Below, in pieces: positions 11,533-23,741 of a stretch of DNA of 56,059 nt. The notes under the pieces were generated by a model. That model did no database searches, was not told the origin of the DNA, and saw nothing but the letters and a program-made list of their open reading frames with translations. Where the stretch lies: the NCBI GenBank assembly GCA_025786725.1, contig JAHLTZ010000071.1, positions 1-56,059 on the forward strand, written 5' to 3'. Numbering within the stretch: the stretch's first letter is position 1; each line of letters starts with the position of its first letter. The stretch is from Syncephalis fuscata (taxonomy: Eukaryota > Zoopagomycota > Zoopagomycetes > Zoopagales > Piptocephalidaceae). Position numbers and translations under genes: made by a program.

Positions 11533-11614
11533 TGATCAGGGTGGGGTTCGAACCCACGCCTCCGAAGAGATTACGGCCTAAACGTAACGCCTTAGACCAC
11601 TCGGCCACCTGACC
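11533..11614 (-). tRNA. tRNA-Leu (anticodon UAG)
   Basis: The reverse complement folds as an 82-nt class II tRNA. Acceptor stem GGTCAGG pairs with CCTGATC (one G-U) followed by discriminator A. The D arm contains GGCCGAGTGGTCTAAGGC. The anticodon stem TTACG/CGTAA closes loop TTTAGGC, giving anticodon UAG. A long variable arm (TCTCTTCGGAGG) and T arm GTGGGTTCGAACCCCAC follow. It reads CUA/CUN leucine codons. There is no intron. A five-T Pol III terminator lies just downstream (complement of 11526-11530). Confidence 0.95.
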
Positions 11615-12347
11615 ACCGATAAAGTTTTAAACAGTAAATACTATATATTTCTATTTTTAAATTTGCAAAAATTTATTTGTTTTTAGGTATTGGTTGAACA
11701 TAAAATACGGTTATGCATTGTATTTGTGCAATTAAATTACTGGAGTATAAATAGCATATAATGCAGTATTCATTTATATTGTTTTTACTATTTTTTATTA
11801 TCGTATTATTATGATTACCATATTAAATAGCTAATTGATTCAGATTTAATTAATTTTACTATAACAGCTACTTTAAATTATTATTTCTATAAGTGCACAA
11901 ACTATATATAATTGCGTATTTATTAGTAATAAAATATACTTGCAAAAGAAGTATTTATAATTATATGAAGTGAAAAAACTAGGCAAACAATTTAAACTAT
12001 CATATTTAATGTATTTAATTAATATGTAGGTTATAGATATAAATAATGCACTATTGTATTGATATATCTACTATTTGGCTGCACACTTATTCATTTAATA
12101 CAACTATAACTACGCTAACTATTTGATTAATTATTTTAATATAAGCATTACCACTTTTATTAATAAATATAGAATAAAAAGCAACTTGCTTACGAATATA
12201 CCAATATGTTCGATATTAAAGCATTAACTTTTTGAAAACAATTGAAGTTAACTATTATAAACAATATAAATGAACAATATTTTTTAATTAGAACATTCCA
12301 GCATACATTTTATTCTGTTTGTGTATATATGCTTATTCATTGCCTGT
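11615..12347. other. Intergenic, no gene recognised
   Basis: Very AT-rich DNA between the tRNA and the 3' end of the decarboxylase-like gene. No ORF, RNA fold or repeat that I can support. Confidence 0.6.
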
Positions 12348-13384
12348 TTAATGCTTCCAAATAGGCGCAGTTATAGCCTGTGCAAGTGCCAGCAACGAGT
12401 TGACTTGGTGTTCAGTCACACCAATGTTTTGAGCACCTTTTACATGGCTATGCAACTGTTTAGGCATTTGCATTGTGTGTAAAACACCGATTGCCACTAG
12501 TTCTGTCTCTCTTTCGTCTAATAAACGAGTGTCCGACAATATTTTGCCATACATATCTACGAGTGTAAATTACAACGAAAGCGTTAAATAGGCGGTACCT
12601 ACCTTGTAAAATTACTTCAATCAAATCTGGATAAGCATGATTCAATTTATTAACTACTTTCTGACCTATAATATGTTTGTTTATTAATAAAAGCCATTAG
12701 ATTATTATCAATACCGCTTACTGTGCTGTACATAAATTCGATCAAAGAATTGCTGGCCACGTTCACGCCACGCTTTTATTTGGGAAAAGTCGGTCGCCAC
12801 GCTATAAAGCACGTAAATATAGCTACGACCATCGTTTGATCGTTCTCAGCTACTTACCGATGCGGCGTTGTAGGCAGCGTATCTAAAACCTCTGGATCTA
12901 CCGTATTCACACACGCGTTCATCGCGTCGATTGTCTAGAAGACAGCGTAGAACAGCATTAGAAACCAATAGGCATTCCGCCAAGCGACCTGCTTACTCGG
13001 GGAACACCGCACAGCGGCAGTGCTTTCATCAACGCCTCTCGAATTGTTTCCACCATACGCGCTTTGGCCGGTATATCTGGTTGTGATTGCAAGGCACGGT
13101 GTACAATAAATTCAATCTGTTCTGACTGATTAGCCGCAGCAAGCACTGCTACCTACAAATATGTGTGGCATGAATAAATAGTATACTCCTTGCTGTAGAT
13201 TCATTCTAGCTACCGTGACGGCCGTTGCAAATGGCTGAGGAAATGGCTTGGAAAGCTCCTCCCATGTCTTTAAATCTTGCGAGGTGTATGGCGTAACTGC
13301 TTTAAAGGTCTCCATGTTTCTGACACGAGCTAAATACACATAGTTTAAAGAATGACGACGAAAGGAATTAAAAAATAGCGACAT
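12348..13384 (-). CDS. Carboxymuconolactone decarboxylase / AhpD-like protein
   Basis: Six exons on the minus strand: 13384-13214, 13152-12997, 12934-12858, 12801-12722, 12665-12603 and 12556-12348, 756 nt in total, 251 residues. All junctions keep phase. The C-terminal exon carries the family signature: LLDERETELVAIGVL, then LHSHVKGAQNIG and a helix with VNSLLALAQA. The central part (KVVNKLNHAYPDLIEVI) fits the AhpD-like all-helical fold. The AhpD CxxC pair is absent, so a peroxidase role is unlikely. The N terminus (FFNSFRRHSLNYVYLARVR) is basic and could be a mitochondrial targeting sequence; translation could also start at a later in-frame Met in that exon (METFKAV). Biochemical role unknown. 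Confidence 0.75.
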
Positions 13385-13418
13385 TGAAACAAGAAAAAAA
13401 TGGCATTATTTTCAGTTT

Positions 13419-13791
13419 TCAATTAATATCAAACTCAATACCTTGTAACAATAGTATGTGACAGCGCTGAGTTTTATTAATGATCAAAGAGCTACTTCCC
13501 TTTGAGTCCCTAGCTTCAAACTGGACAAAAAGATCCGTAACTCGAATAGTAAACCGTCAATCAGTTTTTACTACTGAGAAGTGGTTTGTTGTAGTGCCAC
13601 ATTAACTCCAATTAAATTAATCAGTGTCAATTAATCAGCACAATTTTCAATATCCAACATCAGTGTTAATAAATGTTAAATAGTATTTCATGTTACTTAC
13701 AATAAAATACTACATTTGCCTCATCAATGGTCGGCAAAGCATTTGCACTTACTAAGTTGATACGAAGAATGCCTAAGGCAATGATGAACAT
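13419..13791 (-). CDS. Possible small secreted protein (weak model)
   Basis: A model of two exons (13791-13701 and 13540-13419) gives 70 residues. The first exon encodes a signal-peptide-like start (MFIIALGILRINLVSANA) and ends at a good GTAAGT donor. The second exon starts at a poor acceptor (TTCGAG) and reads an even-looking stretch (TDLFVQFEARDSKGSSSL) to a TGA. The phases agree, but nothing else supports the model. It lies 35 bp upstream of the decarboxylase-like gene and could instead be its 5' leader. I do not recognise a family. Confidence 0.22.
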
Positions 13792-13859
13792 TAGAAATGG
13801 TAGTCGCCCTACCTTTTTGTCACCATAAATGAGTATCTTACATTGCAAATATACCCAAA

Positions 13860-13990
13860 ATGCAACAGTAGAAGATTGGAAATAGAAGAGACCATTTAGG
13901 CGCAATAATCCATGCTGTACATAAATACAACAACAACAAATGTGAAACGACATGGAACCGCAAGCATATGGTTTTTATTAATATTCAACC
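13860..13990. repeat. Degenerate inverted repeat, copy 1
   Basis: The reverse complement of about 13860-13990 aligns with about 15005-15125. Shared landmarks are GAATATTAATAAAA, CATTTGTTGTTGTTG, TACAGCATGG and ATTCTATTT-like sequence. Identity is roughly three quarters by eye. The two copies face each other across about 1 kb of gene-free DNA, as an old terminal inverted repeat element might. Confidence 0.55.
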
Positions 13991-15633
13991 AATCTTTCTA
14001 CGGATGGCTAACAACAACAACAATCGGCCTCAAATGTTTTAAATAAATCAAATAGTATATTACATTGTTTATTTAAATGCTTAAAATTATTACTAATACA
14101 ATATTCTGTTACATTTAACTATATTTTATGGAAATGATAATGTTATTATATTACATTAATATTTATTGTGGATGATCATTTAAACACAATTTAATTTACT
14201 CAACTCATTACAATCGATTGCGTAAAAAAATTTACTTCATATGGCCAACTAATTACAGGTAGTGGTTGACTTTCAGGCTAGATCATTCGCTATTTTAGCA
14301 ACCTAATTCACTTATCTAAAGAAATCACATAGTTAATGACAAAATAAATTGTCACTATTATCGTTATTAATAAACAGCACTATAATATTGATAATAAAAC
14401 TTTATATATTATAATTTTTATAAGCAGTATAGTAACTATATTTTTTACACTTTATCAATGATAAATTGACAAGTTTTTATACCACTTGTCAATCTTTGCC
14501 CTTGTTAGTGTCATATGAAAGTTACGATATTTAATCTAAATATAACATATTTTAATTCAATTTGTCTAACTTTACTATTTATTATAGGTGCACACACCAG
14601 ATATTGTTAAATATCCGATGCAAGCTATGTCAAGGCAAACAGTTGAATTAGAACATGGTGTTTGCCTCTTGATTGCTTTAATGCTTGCCATAGGTTATTG
14701 TTGATAAACCATAGACGAGCAGGTCATAACAGTTTTATTGGCACAGTACTTATTAAAAATGGATGACAGAACATACGTTTGTTTATATTCAAACAATATT
14801 ACTGGTTAAATTGTATCTTGAGCCTTTTAAAGCAAAATTCATTCCAATCAGAGTCATGCCATTATTAGGTACAACATAGTTATATTACTTCCTATTAAGA
14901 TGTTGTTAATAAAATGGCTTAAATAAATGATGTAACACACTATTTGATTTCTTTAAAACATTTGAGGCCAATGATTGTTATTGTTAGTCATGTGTAGAAA
15001 AATTAATCGAATATTAATAAAAGCCATATAATCGATTCCATATCGTTTTGCATTTGTTGTTGTTGCATCTACGTACAGCATGGGTTATTGCATTTGAATG
15101 ATCTATTCTATTTTCTAATATTGTAATATTGTAATATTGTATTTTGAACAATTAATATCATAATGACAATATATATATATTAAAGAAATAATAAAAATAA
15201 TCAATTAATTATACATAGATTAATCAATGTTATATGTAATATTGTACATGGAATAGTGATGAATAAGTGTTTAGTTGTGCCTAAAAGTATTAAGAAAGTG
15301 AAGTGAAATAGGCAAATAAAATATATGAAAGCACAATAGCTTTATATTATTAAATGTATTTCAATCCGCACTAATTAAATTCGCTTTGGTTCAATTTCAA
15401 AATTCGACCAATAATTAGAAAGCACGTTTGATGTTTATTACCGTCACCGTCATTGATATGACCGCCGAAGATACGCCATCAACTGCTTCAAGTACATCTT
15501 ACTTCAATTACTTTCCAATCTTCTTCGCTTTCCGGCATTGTGGAAGGACATTGGTCTTGCCACCTGTTTTTATTGTAAAGGCGCACTCTGATTACGCGTC
15601 TGTTGATTATCATCAATAAGATTATTGCCGCGT
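13991..15633. other. Intergenic and SEC31 upstream region
   Basis: AT-rich DNA without a convincing ORF. It holds the second copy of the degenerate inverted repeat (about 15005-15125), a short (TAATATTG)n run near 15120 and an (AT)n run near 15168-15180. The last 200 bp, including a C/T-rich open stretch at 15428-15619, are probably the SEC31 promoter and 5' leader. Confidence 0.5.
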
Positions 15634-18600
15634 ATGCCGCTAAAATCTATTCAACGGACGGCCACTGTAGCGTGGTCTCCGGCCAATCCCAACGATCCAC
15701 TGCTAGCTACCGGTACTGTGGCTGGTGCGCTAGATGATTCCTTTTCCAACACTACCGAGCTGGAGATTTTCCGTCTTGGTCTGGATAACAAAGACACCAC
15801 CGAATTGTCAAAGCCAATTGGTGTTGTGTCTAGCAATGCGCGGTTAGTACAGATATAGCCTTGCTAAATGGTTAAAACAGCTACTTACATTGGTATTGTT
15901 GTAATAGATTCAACCGATTGAGCTGGGGCGGTGCTACTGCTGACCGTCCTCTAGGTGTTATTGCCGGTGGCTTAGAAAATGGCGAACTTATGCTCTGGAA
16001 TCCAGATGCGATTATCAATGGCAATACGTATGTAGTAAACTAAAATATTATGCAGTATTTATCGTTAATAACGCATAAATACACTTTAGTGAAGGTGCAG
16101 AGCTATTTCGATCAAATAATCACAGTGGTGCTGTGTGTGGATTAGATTTTAATCCATTTCAAAATAATTTACTTGCATCGGCTGGTGGAAATGGAGAGGT
16201 AAGTAGTAACGAGATGTTAAATTAAATGTGAAGGGTGCTTATTGAGTAAATGTAATAGATATTTGTATGGGATTTAGCCAATCTAAGTAAACCATATTCA
16301 CCCGGCCCACGTTCATCAAAGCTGGAAGATATTACGTGTCTGGCATGGAATCGACAGGTGCAGCATATTATGGCTACTTCATCAGGTACCGGCTATACTG
16401 TTGTGTGGGATTTAAAGAATCGCCGTGAAGTATTACACCTCAACTATGGCGGTGCTACTTCTGGCGGAGGAGCAACAGGTCTAGGTCGACGTGGTGTTAC
16501 TGCTGTTGCTTGGAATCCAGATGGTGTAAGTAGTGTTTAAATAGTTATTTAGTATCAATTATTTACAAATATACGCATGTCTATATTATTCATATACGTA
16601 TTTATAATAGGCTACTCAATTAGTTACAGCCTCGGAAGATGATGGCAATCCTGTCATTCTTACTTGGGATTTACGTAATGCTCGTGCACCAGAAAAGGTA
16701 AATAATGATAGAAATAGTGATATTAGTTGTTTATTTAATTACTTATTAGATTCTACGAGGCCATTCAATGGGTATATTGGGACTATCGTGGTGTCGCATG
16801 GACTCTAATCTATTGCTAAGTGCTGGTAAGGATAATCGAGTACTTTGCTGGAATCCACGCGATGGTGAAATTGTCGGGGAGGTAAGTGTTACAATATTAT
16901 TTTGTTATTATGGCTAATTGCTTTCTATTAAAGCTACCACCAAGTAACAACTGGGCATTTGATGTTCAATGGTGCCCACGCAATCCAAATCTGCTTAGTG
17001 TGGCATCATTTGATGGCAAGGTAATGATTAGTGGATTATTGTTACAGCCAGTATTCTAATTAATTAATTTTGGTCCAATTAGGTCGATGTTTACTCTGTT
17101 CAATCGGACCAAGCTGTTTCAGCTAGCCAAGCATCGGCTGTGGCGGCTATTGGCACCAATGTGGATGATCCGTTCAATCTGAGTGCTTCTGTGTCATCAG
17201 GTGCTACAGCTTTGACGCTAAAGACACCGCCAAAATGGCTACGTCGTCCTGTTGGTGCCACGTTTGGTTTGGCGGTAAATTGGTTACCTTTGGCTATACA
17301 CCAGCAACCGCGCCAACAGCTGCACCCGGTGCACCTAATGCTGCTGTAGCCACTACTCCTCGTGCTACTGTAACTCTTCGTAAAGCAGTTACTGAACCAA
17401 CCTTGGTATCACGTTCGCATGAGCTGGAGCAGGCAATTGAATCTAAAAGCCTCCACGCATACTGCGAAGCTCGTCAAAAGGAAGCAGCCGGTAACGCAGA
17501 AGAAGAGGCAGCGTGGAAGATTATTGCCGTTTTATTTGATGGCGATGCACGCGATCGTTTAGTAAAAATACTAGGTAGAGACCGGGACCACGTTTTGCCT
17601 GAATTAAAGAGCAAATTGGAACAAACATTACCGCCAACGACTGTTGCCACTGAACAAGTAGCCGTCGACGACAATACACCATCAGAAACGCCAGCTGCAT
17701 CAACAGAAACAGCACCAGTCAGTGGAGCTGGAGGCGATGCACTTAGTGGCTATTTTCCCGAAAGTGCTACAGCTGAATCTGACTTTTTCAGCGGTACGAG
17801 CGAAACAGCAGCTACAGAAGAGACGGGTACTACCGATATTACGGCAGCAATTACTTCAACTGCTACTTCAACTACCAACAATGCTGCCGCAGCAACTTTC
17901 CACATTTTGCCAGCCGATGCTAGTTTGGTCGACACATTAGTCACACGCGCTGTACAGTTAGGCGATTTTGACACTGCTGTACGTGCCTGTTTGGATGCCG
18001 ATCGATTGGCCGATGCTCTTTTATTGGCCGTTTGTGGTGGCAACGAATTACTAGCACGTACAAGACAAGCTTATTTCGAACGTCGTGCAAATGCCACACC
18101 ATATCTTCGTTTGCTGCGCAGTGTTATAGGCGGTAATCTTGCCGATGTTGCCAGTCAGGGTGATTTAGCTCAATGGGACGAAATTCTTGTCGTATTATGC
18201 ACTTATGCACGCGGCGAAGAGTTCTCTGGACTATGTGCACAATTGGGCGATCGTTTAGTCGCACAATGGCATGCTCAAAATAACTGTCAAGCGCGTCAAA
18301 ATGCCGTTCTTTGCTATTTGGCAGCTGGCGATCTAGCCAAGGTAGCACAATTATGGATTGCTACCGAATCTGAGGTTGAAGAGCGCGGTTTGGCTGTTGG
18401 TAATTTATCAGCCAGTTCAGTCCATGCGCTGGCTTTACAATCGTTGATGGAGAAGGTTGCAGTTTTACGTCAAGCAATTGATCATGTTGACGATGCAGTC
18501 GAGGCACCATTGGACTCACGTACCGATACAGCAATTACTAATTCAAATGATGCTAAATTTAAGCTTTCTGCACTATACGACAGATATTGTGAATACGCTG

Positions 18601-20255
18601 AATTGTTGGCATCACAGGGCGAGTTGAACACAGCTGCTTACTACGCCAGTCGTACGCCAGCAGACTATCAAGTAAAACAAGAAGGTGGTGTCGATGCTTT
18701 GGCCATTATTAAGGATCGTCTACGTCAGTGCGGACAGGAAGTCAATAGTATTACGCGTCCATTTGAAGTTACACCTATAGGTAAGGCAGAAGCGCCAGCA
18801 CCGGCACCAGTTGCGACGACAGCAACAACGAATGCCACTACGTACGGCAATGCAGGCTACGGCACAACAGGCTATGGCACAACAGGCTATAATGCTACCA
18901 GTTACTCGACTACTACTACTGCACAGACAGGTTATGGCGGCTACGGTACAAGTGCTGCTACTACTGCAACGACTGGCTATGGCAATACAACAGGCTACGG
19001 TTATAATACCAACACAGGATATGACCAATCTTATGGCGGTGCTCAGACTACTAACTATGGCTATGGTAGTACACAGGCACACCAGGCACAGCAGCCAACT
19101 ATGCCATCTATTCCTGCACCAATGACGGCAACTATGACGGCTGCCGGTGCCGGTACAGCTGCTGGCGCTTATGGCGGATACACGCCAGCTAATAATTATG
19201 GCGGCGTACCACCAGCACCACCAGCCACCGATAGCACTGCTGTCCATTCACCACCTGCATCGCAGCGAAATGACATTCCTGGCTGGAATGATCCACCTCC
19301 AATGGCTGCGTCTACTAAACGAAATAACGCTGTTTATGGCATGACTCCATTGACTACACCTTTCCCGGGCGCTTCTGTAACTCAGCCCAATATGCCATCT
19401 AGTAGTGGAGCAGCAGTACCGCCACCACCACAAAACGCTACTGCACCTGGATCATTATACTCTCGCGCACCAAATCAATTGGCACAAGCACCACCGCAAA
19501 ATCCATATGGCAGTGCCAATGTATCAGCACCACCAACTCAACAACAACAACAACAACAACAGCCTATGGGCGGTCCTTATGGAGGAGCAATGGGCTACGG
19601 CGGAGTACAACAGCCATCGCACATGCAACAAGCATCTGTGGCTCCATCGCCACCACCACAGCCACCGGTGCCTGCAGCAGCACCTACACCGCCGGTTAAG
19701 CAGCGACATCGTAAGTATAATATTAGGTTGAATACATTTAGACATTAATACGTTTTATAATAGCTATGGGAGATCGCTCACATATTCCAGCCAATTATCT
19801 ACCAATTGCCGATATACTGACAGCACAGTATGTTAAATTGGAACAAATGTCACCGGTAAGCAACACCATTTAGTACTACATAATAGTATAACTTATACAA
19901 TTTTATAGCCCAACCAAAAGCGTTATGTAGATGATATGAAAAAACGTTTGGATATGTTGATTGACGCGCTGAATAACGAAGAAGTAGCGAGCCCTATTGC
20001 CGACCAACTATTGCAAGTGGTACAAGGTAAGTTGAGCAAACATAATGATGATAATAACAAGTATAATAACTACTAATTTATTATTATATTATTATAGCAA
20101 TGGAGGCACAAAACTTTGCTGGCGCACGAGAAATCATGCAAGATTTGTTTACAAAATCTGGTGGCGGTGTCTGGATGGTCGGTGTCCGTCGTTTGGTCGA
20201 TACTATGGCAGTATTCATGGCCAGTAGAGTATCTGTAATGATCAAACAATATTGA
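15634..20255 (+). CDS. SEC31: COPII outer coat protein Sec31 (one-base frame break)
   Basis: Scaffold of the COPII coat that buds vesicles from the ER; it pairs with Sec13. Eleven exons: 15634-15842, 15908-16027, 16090-16198, 16259-16525, 16611-16697, 16750-16881, 16934-17020, 17083-19710, 19764-19855, 19909-20026 and 20098-20255. The N terminus [16 protein letters not shown] is classic Sec31. WD40 repeats follow ([37 protein letters not shown]). Then come an acidic Ser/Thr-rich segment, an alpha-solenoid, a Tyr/Gly/Thr-rich then Pro/Gln-rich linker, and the C-terminal helical domain ([18 protein letters not shown]). Exons sum to 4007 nt, one short of 1336 codons. The break is at about 17266-17272, where GGTTTGGCGG stands for an expected extra T between PVGATFG and GGKLVTF. 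I read it as a real gene with a sequence error or lesion. Confidence 0.93.
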
Positions 20256-20750
20256 ATAAACGAGATGAATAGTTTATAAGTTAACGTTTTGTTTTTGTAA
20301 ATTTTAAAATGATTAGCAACAATATTAGTATTATTTATTATTATATATTAGCAAAACAATCATTAAAGTGTATTTAACTGTAATGAATATTACAGCAATA
20401 GTTTATTGATAAAAATATGTGTATATACAATATCATAATACAATTAAAAAACTGAATGGCATGTAACATATCGGTTTAATAAACGGAATGAATGAAATAA
20501 GTAGAGTTTATAAATAATTTTGCTAGTGTCAAATAAACAACAATTTAGAATAAAGTGAAACCAAAAGAACATAAAATGATATACAATATAATACATATAC
20601 AATGACAAGAATATAAGCAACGATGTTAAAATCATAGTATATATAACTTGATATGTAAAATAATTAAAGTATAGTAAAATATATAATGAATAAAATGTAG
20701 TTAATATACTAGAGAATGGTATAATGGGAATGATATAGATGGGTAGAGGT
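20256..20750. repeat. Intergenic with a diverged copy of the TIR repeat
   Basis: SEC31 3' flank. From about 20450 to 20740 the DNA resembles 23390-23640, in the same orientation: gaataaag..., tatagaatgatata..., a GTATATATAAC stretch and a final block with GAATGATATAGAT. It is a degraded relative of the TIR element in the inner repeat. No gene seen. Confidence 0.5.
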
Positions 20751-21873
20751 ATACCCACCGACTACATTAATATATACAAACATACCATAGCTCTTATAAC
20801 ATAAAATAACGAATATTGATGTTGCCAAACGATGAAGCCATTACAGGCCGACTTAACAATAAAGTGACTACAATAAGCTACCTAACGTGTATCTACATCA
20901 ATAACAATACCATACGCTAATTACAGTATACTTATTAAAAAGGTACTTTTGAAGCCAAGTTTCAGTATGAATTTGTTGTATAAACCATTAAGATTACTTA
21001 TGACTGTTAAATATACTGGAATGGCAATCAACCAAATGAATAAGCAAAACAATAGTACAAATAGTTTATATAAATATCACTTATATTATTACAGCTGGAT
21101 GTATTGTTTAAATGGTCTGTTGTTGTTTCAGTCGATACGCGTTATTAATGCGCGATAATCATGGTGGTGGTGGTGGTGTTTTTATGAAAAGTAAACACAA
21201 CATCACGTGTTGTGCGCTATTTGCTGTTGTGATCACGCCATCCAGTTCATCGGACTATTTACCGGTTTAGCAAGGTGTACACGGACCATTTGATATTCAT
21301 GTCCGATGCAGGCCTGTTTTGGCTAGTGAAATCGTATTGAGCTGCACAAGACGATAGCGATACTACAAATTGTATATACAAGCGCTTTATTACAAATAAA
21401 TAACAATGCAAACTACTACTAGTGTGTGTGTGTGTGTGTGTGTGTAAATAATTGAGTGAATTCGTAAGTGGCTATTTACTGTGTAAAAAGTCGCGCAAGA
21501 ATAATTTGTAGAGCTTTATAACGCTTTCTACTTTGTTTGTTTTTATTACTCTGCCTTCTCCATCCACTACATCATTGTAGTTTTTTGTCTTAACAAATCG
21601 TTATAAAGGTAAGCAAGTGCTGCGTTTGCGTTTGTCTGTGGATAGTGTTATGACTGCTGCGCCAGGTTGTCTTGTCGCGTAACACTTTGCGTTGCGTCTG
21701 TGTTTGCTTTGTTTAACCGCGCAGTGCGTCCTTGGTGTTTGCTTAAAACTATCAATCCGTTTAAACTGAATGGCTTGTTTGGTTATGCTGTGTTTGAATC
21801 TGCAGTATACATGCTATTTACACGATGTTAATTGTATGTTTTTGCGTGTTGCTATAGTGTAAAATAGTCAACG

Positions 21874-22683
21874 ATGACTACAACAATCGTTTTTACCCGT
21901 AGTATTATTTATGCTACAATGCCGCCACCTGTTGTTCAGAAACGCCTGTTTTCTGAGACAGACATGGAGGTGGGCGGCAATCCAGCCTTGAAGAAGGCCA
22001 AGTTGCTAGAGCTTGTGTCGGTTGCGACACAAGCTCTATTGCCGCCACAAATCCGCTGCGTAGGTACGCAAGCGAAGGCTGCTACGCGCAGCGTTGGTGT
22101 TCAAACTGAAAAGGTCTTGAGCAGCAACAAAACCACAGGCACTGCGACTGCCATGTTTGGGTTTACATTCAGTAGTAATTACTACTCTCCCTCCTCCTCC
22201 TCCAACCAAGCAACACCTATGGAGGGAGTGGAGTTTACCGGTGCCCTCGAATTGGCATCGGTACAACAAGCTGAGGCTACTGTCGCCCACGACAGTATGT
22301 CTTCTAACGCGGGAAGTGTCGATAACACTTATCGCGCAATTCCGCGGGATGAGGAGCCTCGCCGAATTGCGGTTCCAAGACCGCGCCGTCGCACGGCCGT
22401 GCACGACGCCAACAATCAGGAGCGCTCGCGCCATTAGACGCAAGTGATTCTATCTTGTATATCATGGCAAGTTAATGTAAAACCAACTGCAACAGTACTA
22501 ACTTTATTTTAGGCACTTTTACACCAGGCGGGACCGCTAAAGCAGGTAACGCTATACACCGGGCTCTGCCGTCCCAATATGGAACTGGGCAGGGACTGGA
22601 AACAGCAGTTACTTGCTTTTAATGGGCTAGCCATACTTGCCGTATTATTAGTTTTTGTATTTGTCTATGTTTTGTTACAATAA
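21874..22683 (+). CDS. Putative tail-anchored membrane protein, left copy
   Basis: Unrecognised family. A 187-codon ORF starts at the ATG at 21874. It encodes a disordered, Ser/Thr/Arg-rich protein (QKRLFSETDMEVGG, SVGVQTEK, PRPRRR) and stops at 22437. A different frame, open from 22353, reads DASDSILYIM up to 22466. It then crosses a 46-nt intron (22467-22512, GC donor, TACTAAC branch, TTTTAG acceptor) into MELGRDWKQQLLAFNGLAIL and a 20-residue hydrophobic tail ending at TAA 22681-22683. One gene with an unseen intron or a one-base frame break would join the two parts; alternatively a 57-residue protein starts at ATG 22464. The C-terminal anchor at the very end suggests a tail-anchored membrane protein. 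The region is GC-richer than its surroundings. Confidence 0.45.
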
Positions 22684-22875
22684 ATTTATTTTATAATTAT
22701 TAGCAATTAGCACAATTTAGTACAAATACTGATCTTTAAACAGCATGATATTTTATTAATAAAATAAATAATAGCTTTTCTTTCTTACTTTAATATTCCT
22801 ATTATACTAATAAGCGTGCGCTGTGTATCATCTCACAATTATTATGTATTTGATATTTTGTTAACCAATTATCAC

Positions 22876-23741
22876 ATTCATTGTGATTTAGGTGTAAATG
22901 ATTATATTTGATAACATTTGGATTCAAATTTATTAGCTTGAGACAACGGTCCGTAGGACCTAACCGCGCATTTGCAGCATTTGCCTGCCACCCCTGATTA
23001 TATTTGATAACATTCAATCTGTTGAACATAATGATGGGTGGTAAGTAGTATTAAAGTTTAAAATACTCATTATCGTAGATTTATTATCCAGTATGCATGT
23101 ACCATTTCATGCTATATTGAATACATTATATTGTTATAAGTTTCAATCAAATATAGTTTAATAAATGGCTGAGTTGAATAAGTTGACATCTATTAATAAT
23201 AAAGTTAGAACTAAAAAAACAACTGCAATAGCTAGCGCGTATTTATTAAACAATATAACAGTATACAATATAATGAATATACAATATTGAGTACTGATTA
23301 GTAGTGTTGGCGTTAATGAGTATATATACATGGGCAGTTGAGCGACATTAGTCAACATTTATTAATAATAAAGCTAAAGCAAAAATACAACCAGTTTCGA
23401 ATAAAGCAAGACTAAACAGGTATAGAATGATATAGAATAGTATGAATATTGGTGTTGAGGTTATAGTGTATATAACGCAATGAGTGGAGTGAGTAAAGTG
23501 TATTGGGACATATAAACAATAGAATGTGTTCAGTATAACATAGAACGATATACAGTAGTATGGAACAGTATGAGAATGATATAGGTAAATAGTGGATATA
23601 TGTATACTGGATAATGAATCTACAATGATGAGTATTTAATGATTGATGTCACTCACCACTCATCATCATGGTCAATAGATTAAATGTTTAATTTAAATGT
23701 GTAAATAATCAGTATAGTTATTTGGTCACGAAATCACACTA
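22876..23741. mobile_element. TIR-type repeat element, left-arm copy
   Basis: Element with inverted ends of about 70-100 bp. The block at about 23020-23105 (GTTGAACATAATGATGGGTGG ... ATTATCCAGTATGCAT) is matched in reverse at about 23600-23690 (ATACTGGATAATGAATCTACAATGATGAGT ... CATGGTCAATAG). Outer ends carry TGTGATTT. There is no transposase ORF. It forms the inner part of the arm and is shared with 26610-27475 and 50580-51424. Confidence 0.6.
22899..23013. repeat. 19-bp direct repeats flanking a 77-bp insert
   Basis: TGATTATATTTGATAACAT occurs at 22899-22917 and 22995-23013. It flanks a 77-bp GC-richer block with the palindrome GGTCCGTAGGACC and ending near GGCAGGCAAATGC-type sequence (on the other strand). 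This looks like a target-site duplication around a very small insertion. The same arrangement is at 27338-27452 and in the copy near 51251-51365. Confidence 0.55.

Noticed and set aside
17262-17274. A tiny intron to explain the SEC31 frame break
   Set aside because: No GT-AG pair removes a length that restores the frame without deleting the conserved GATFG..GGKLVTF join.
22036-22443. Antisense 135-codon ORF in the inner arm
   Set aside because: It overlaps the better-supported sense ORF, has no domain, and its composition is what a shadow of a GC-richer ORF would give.
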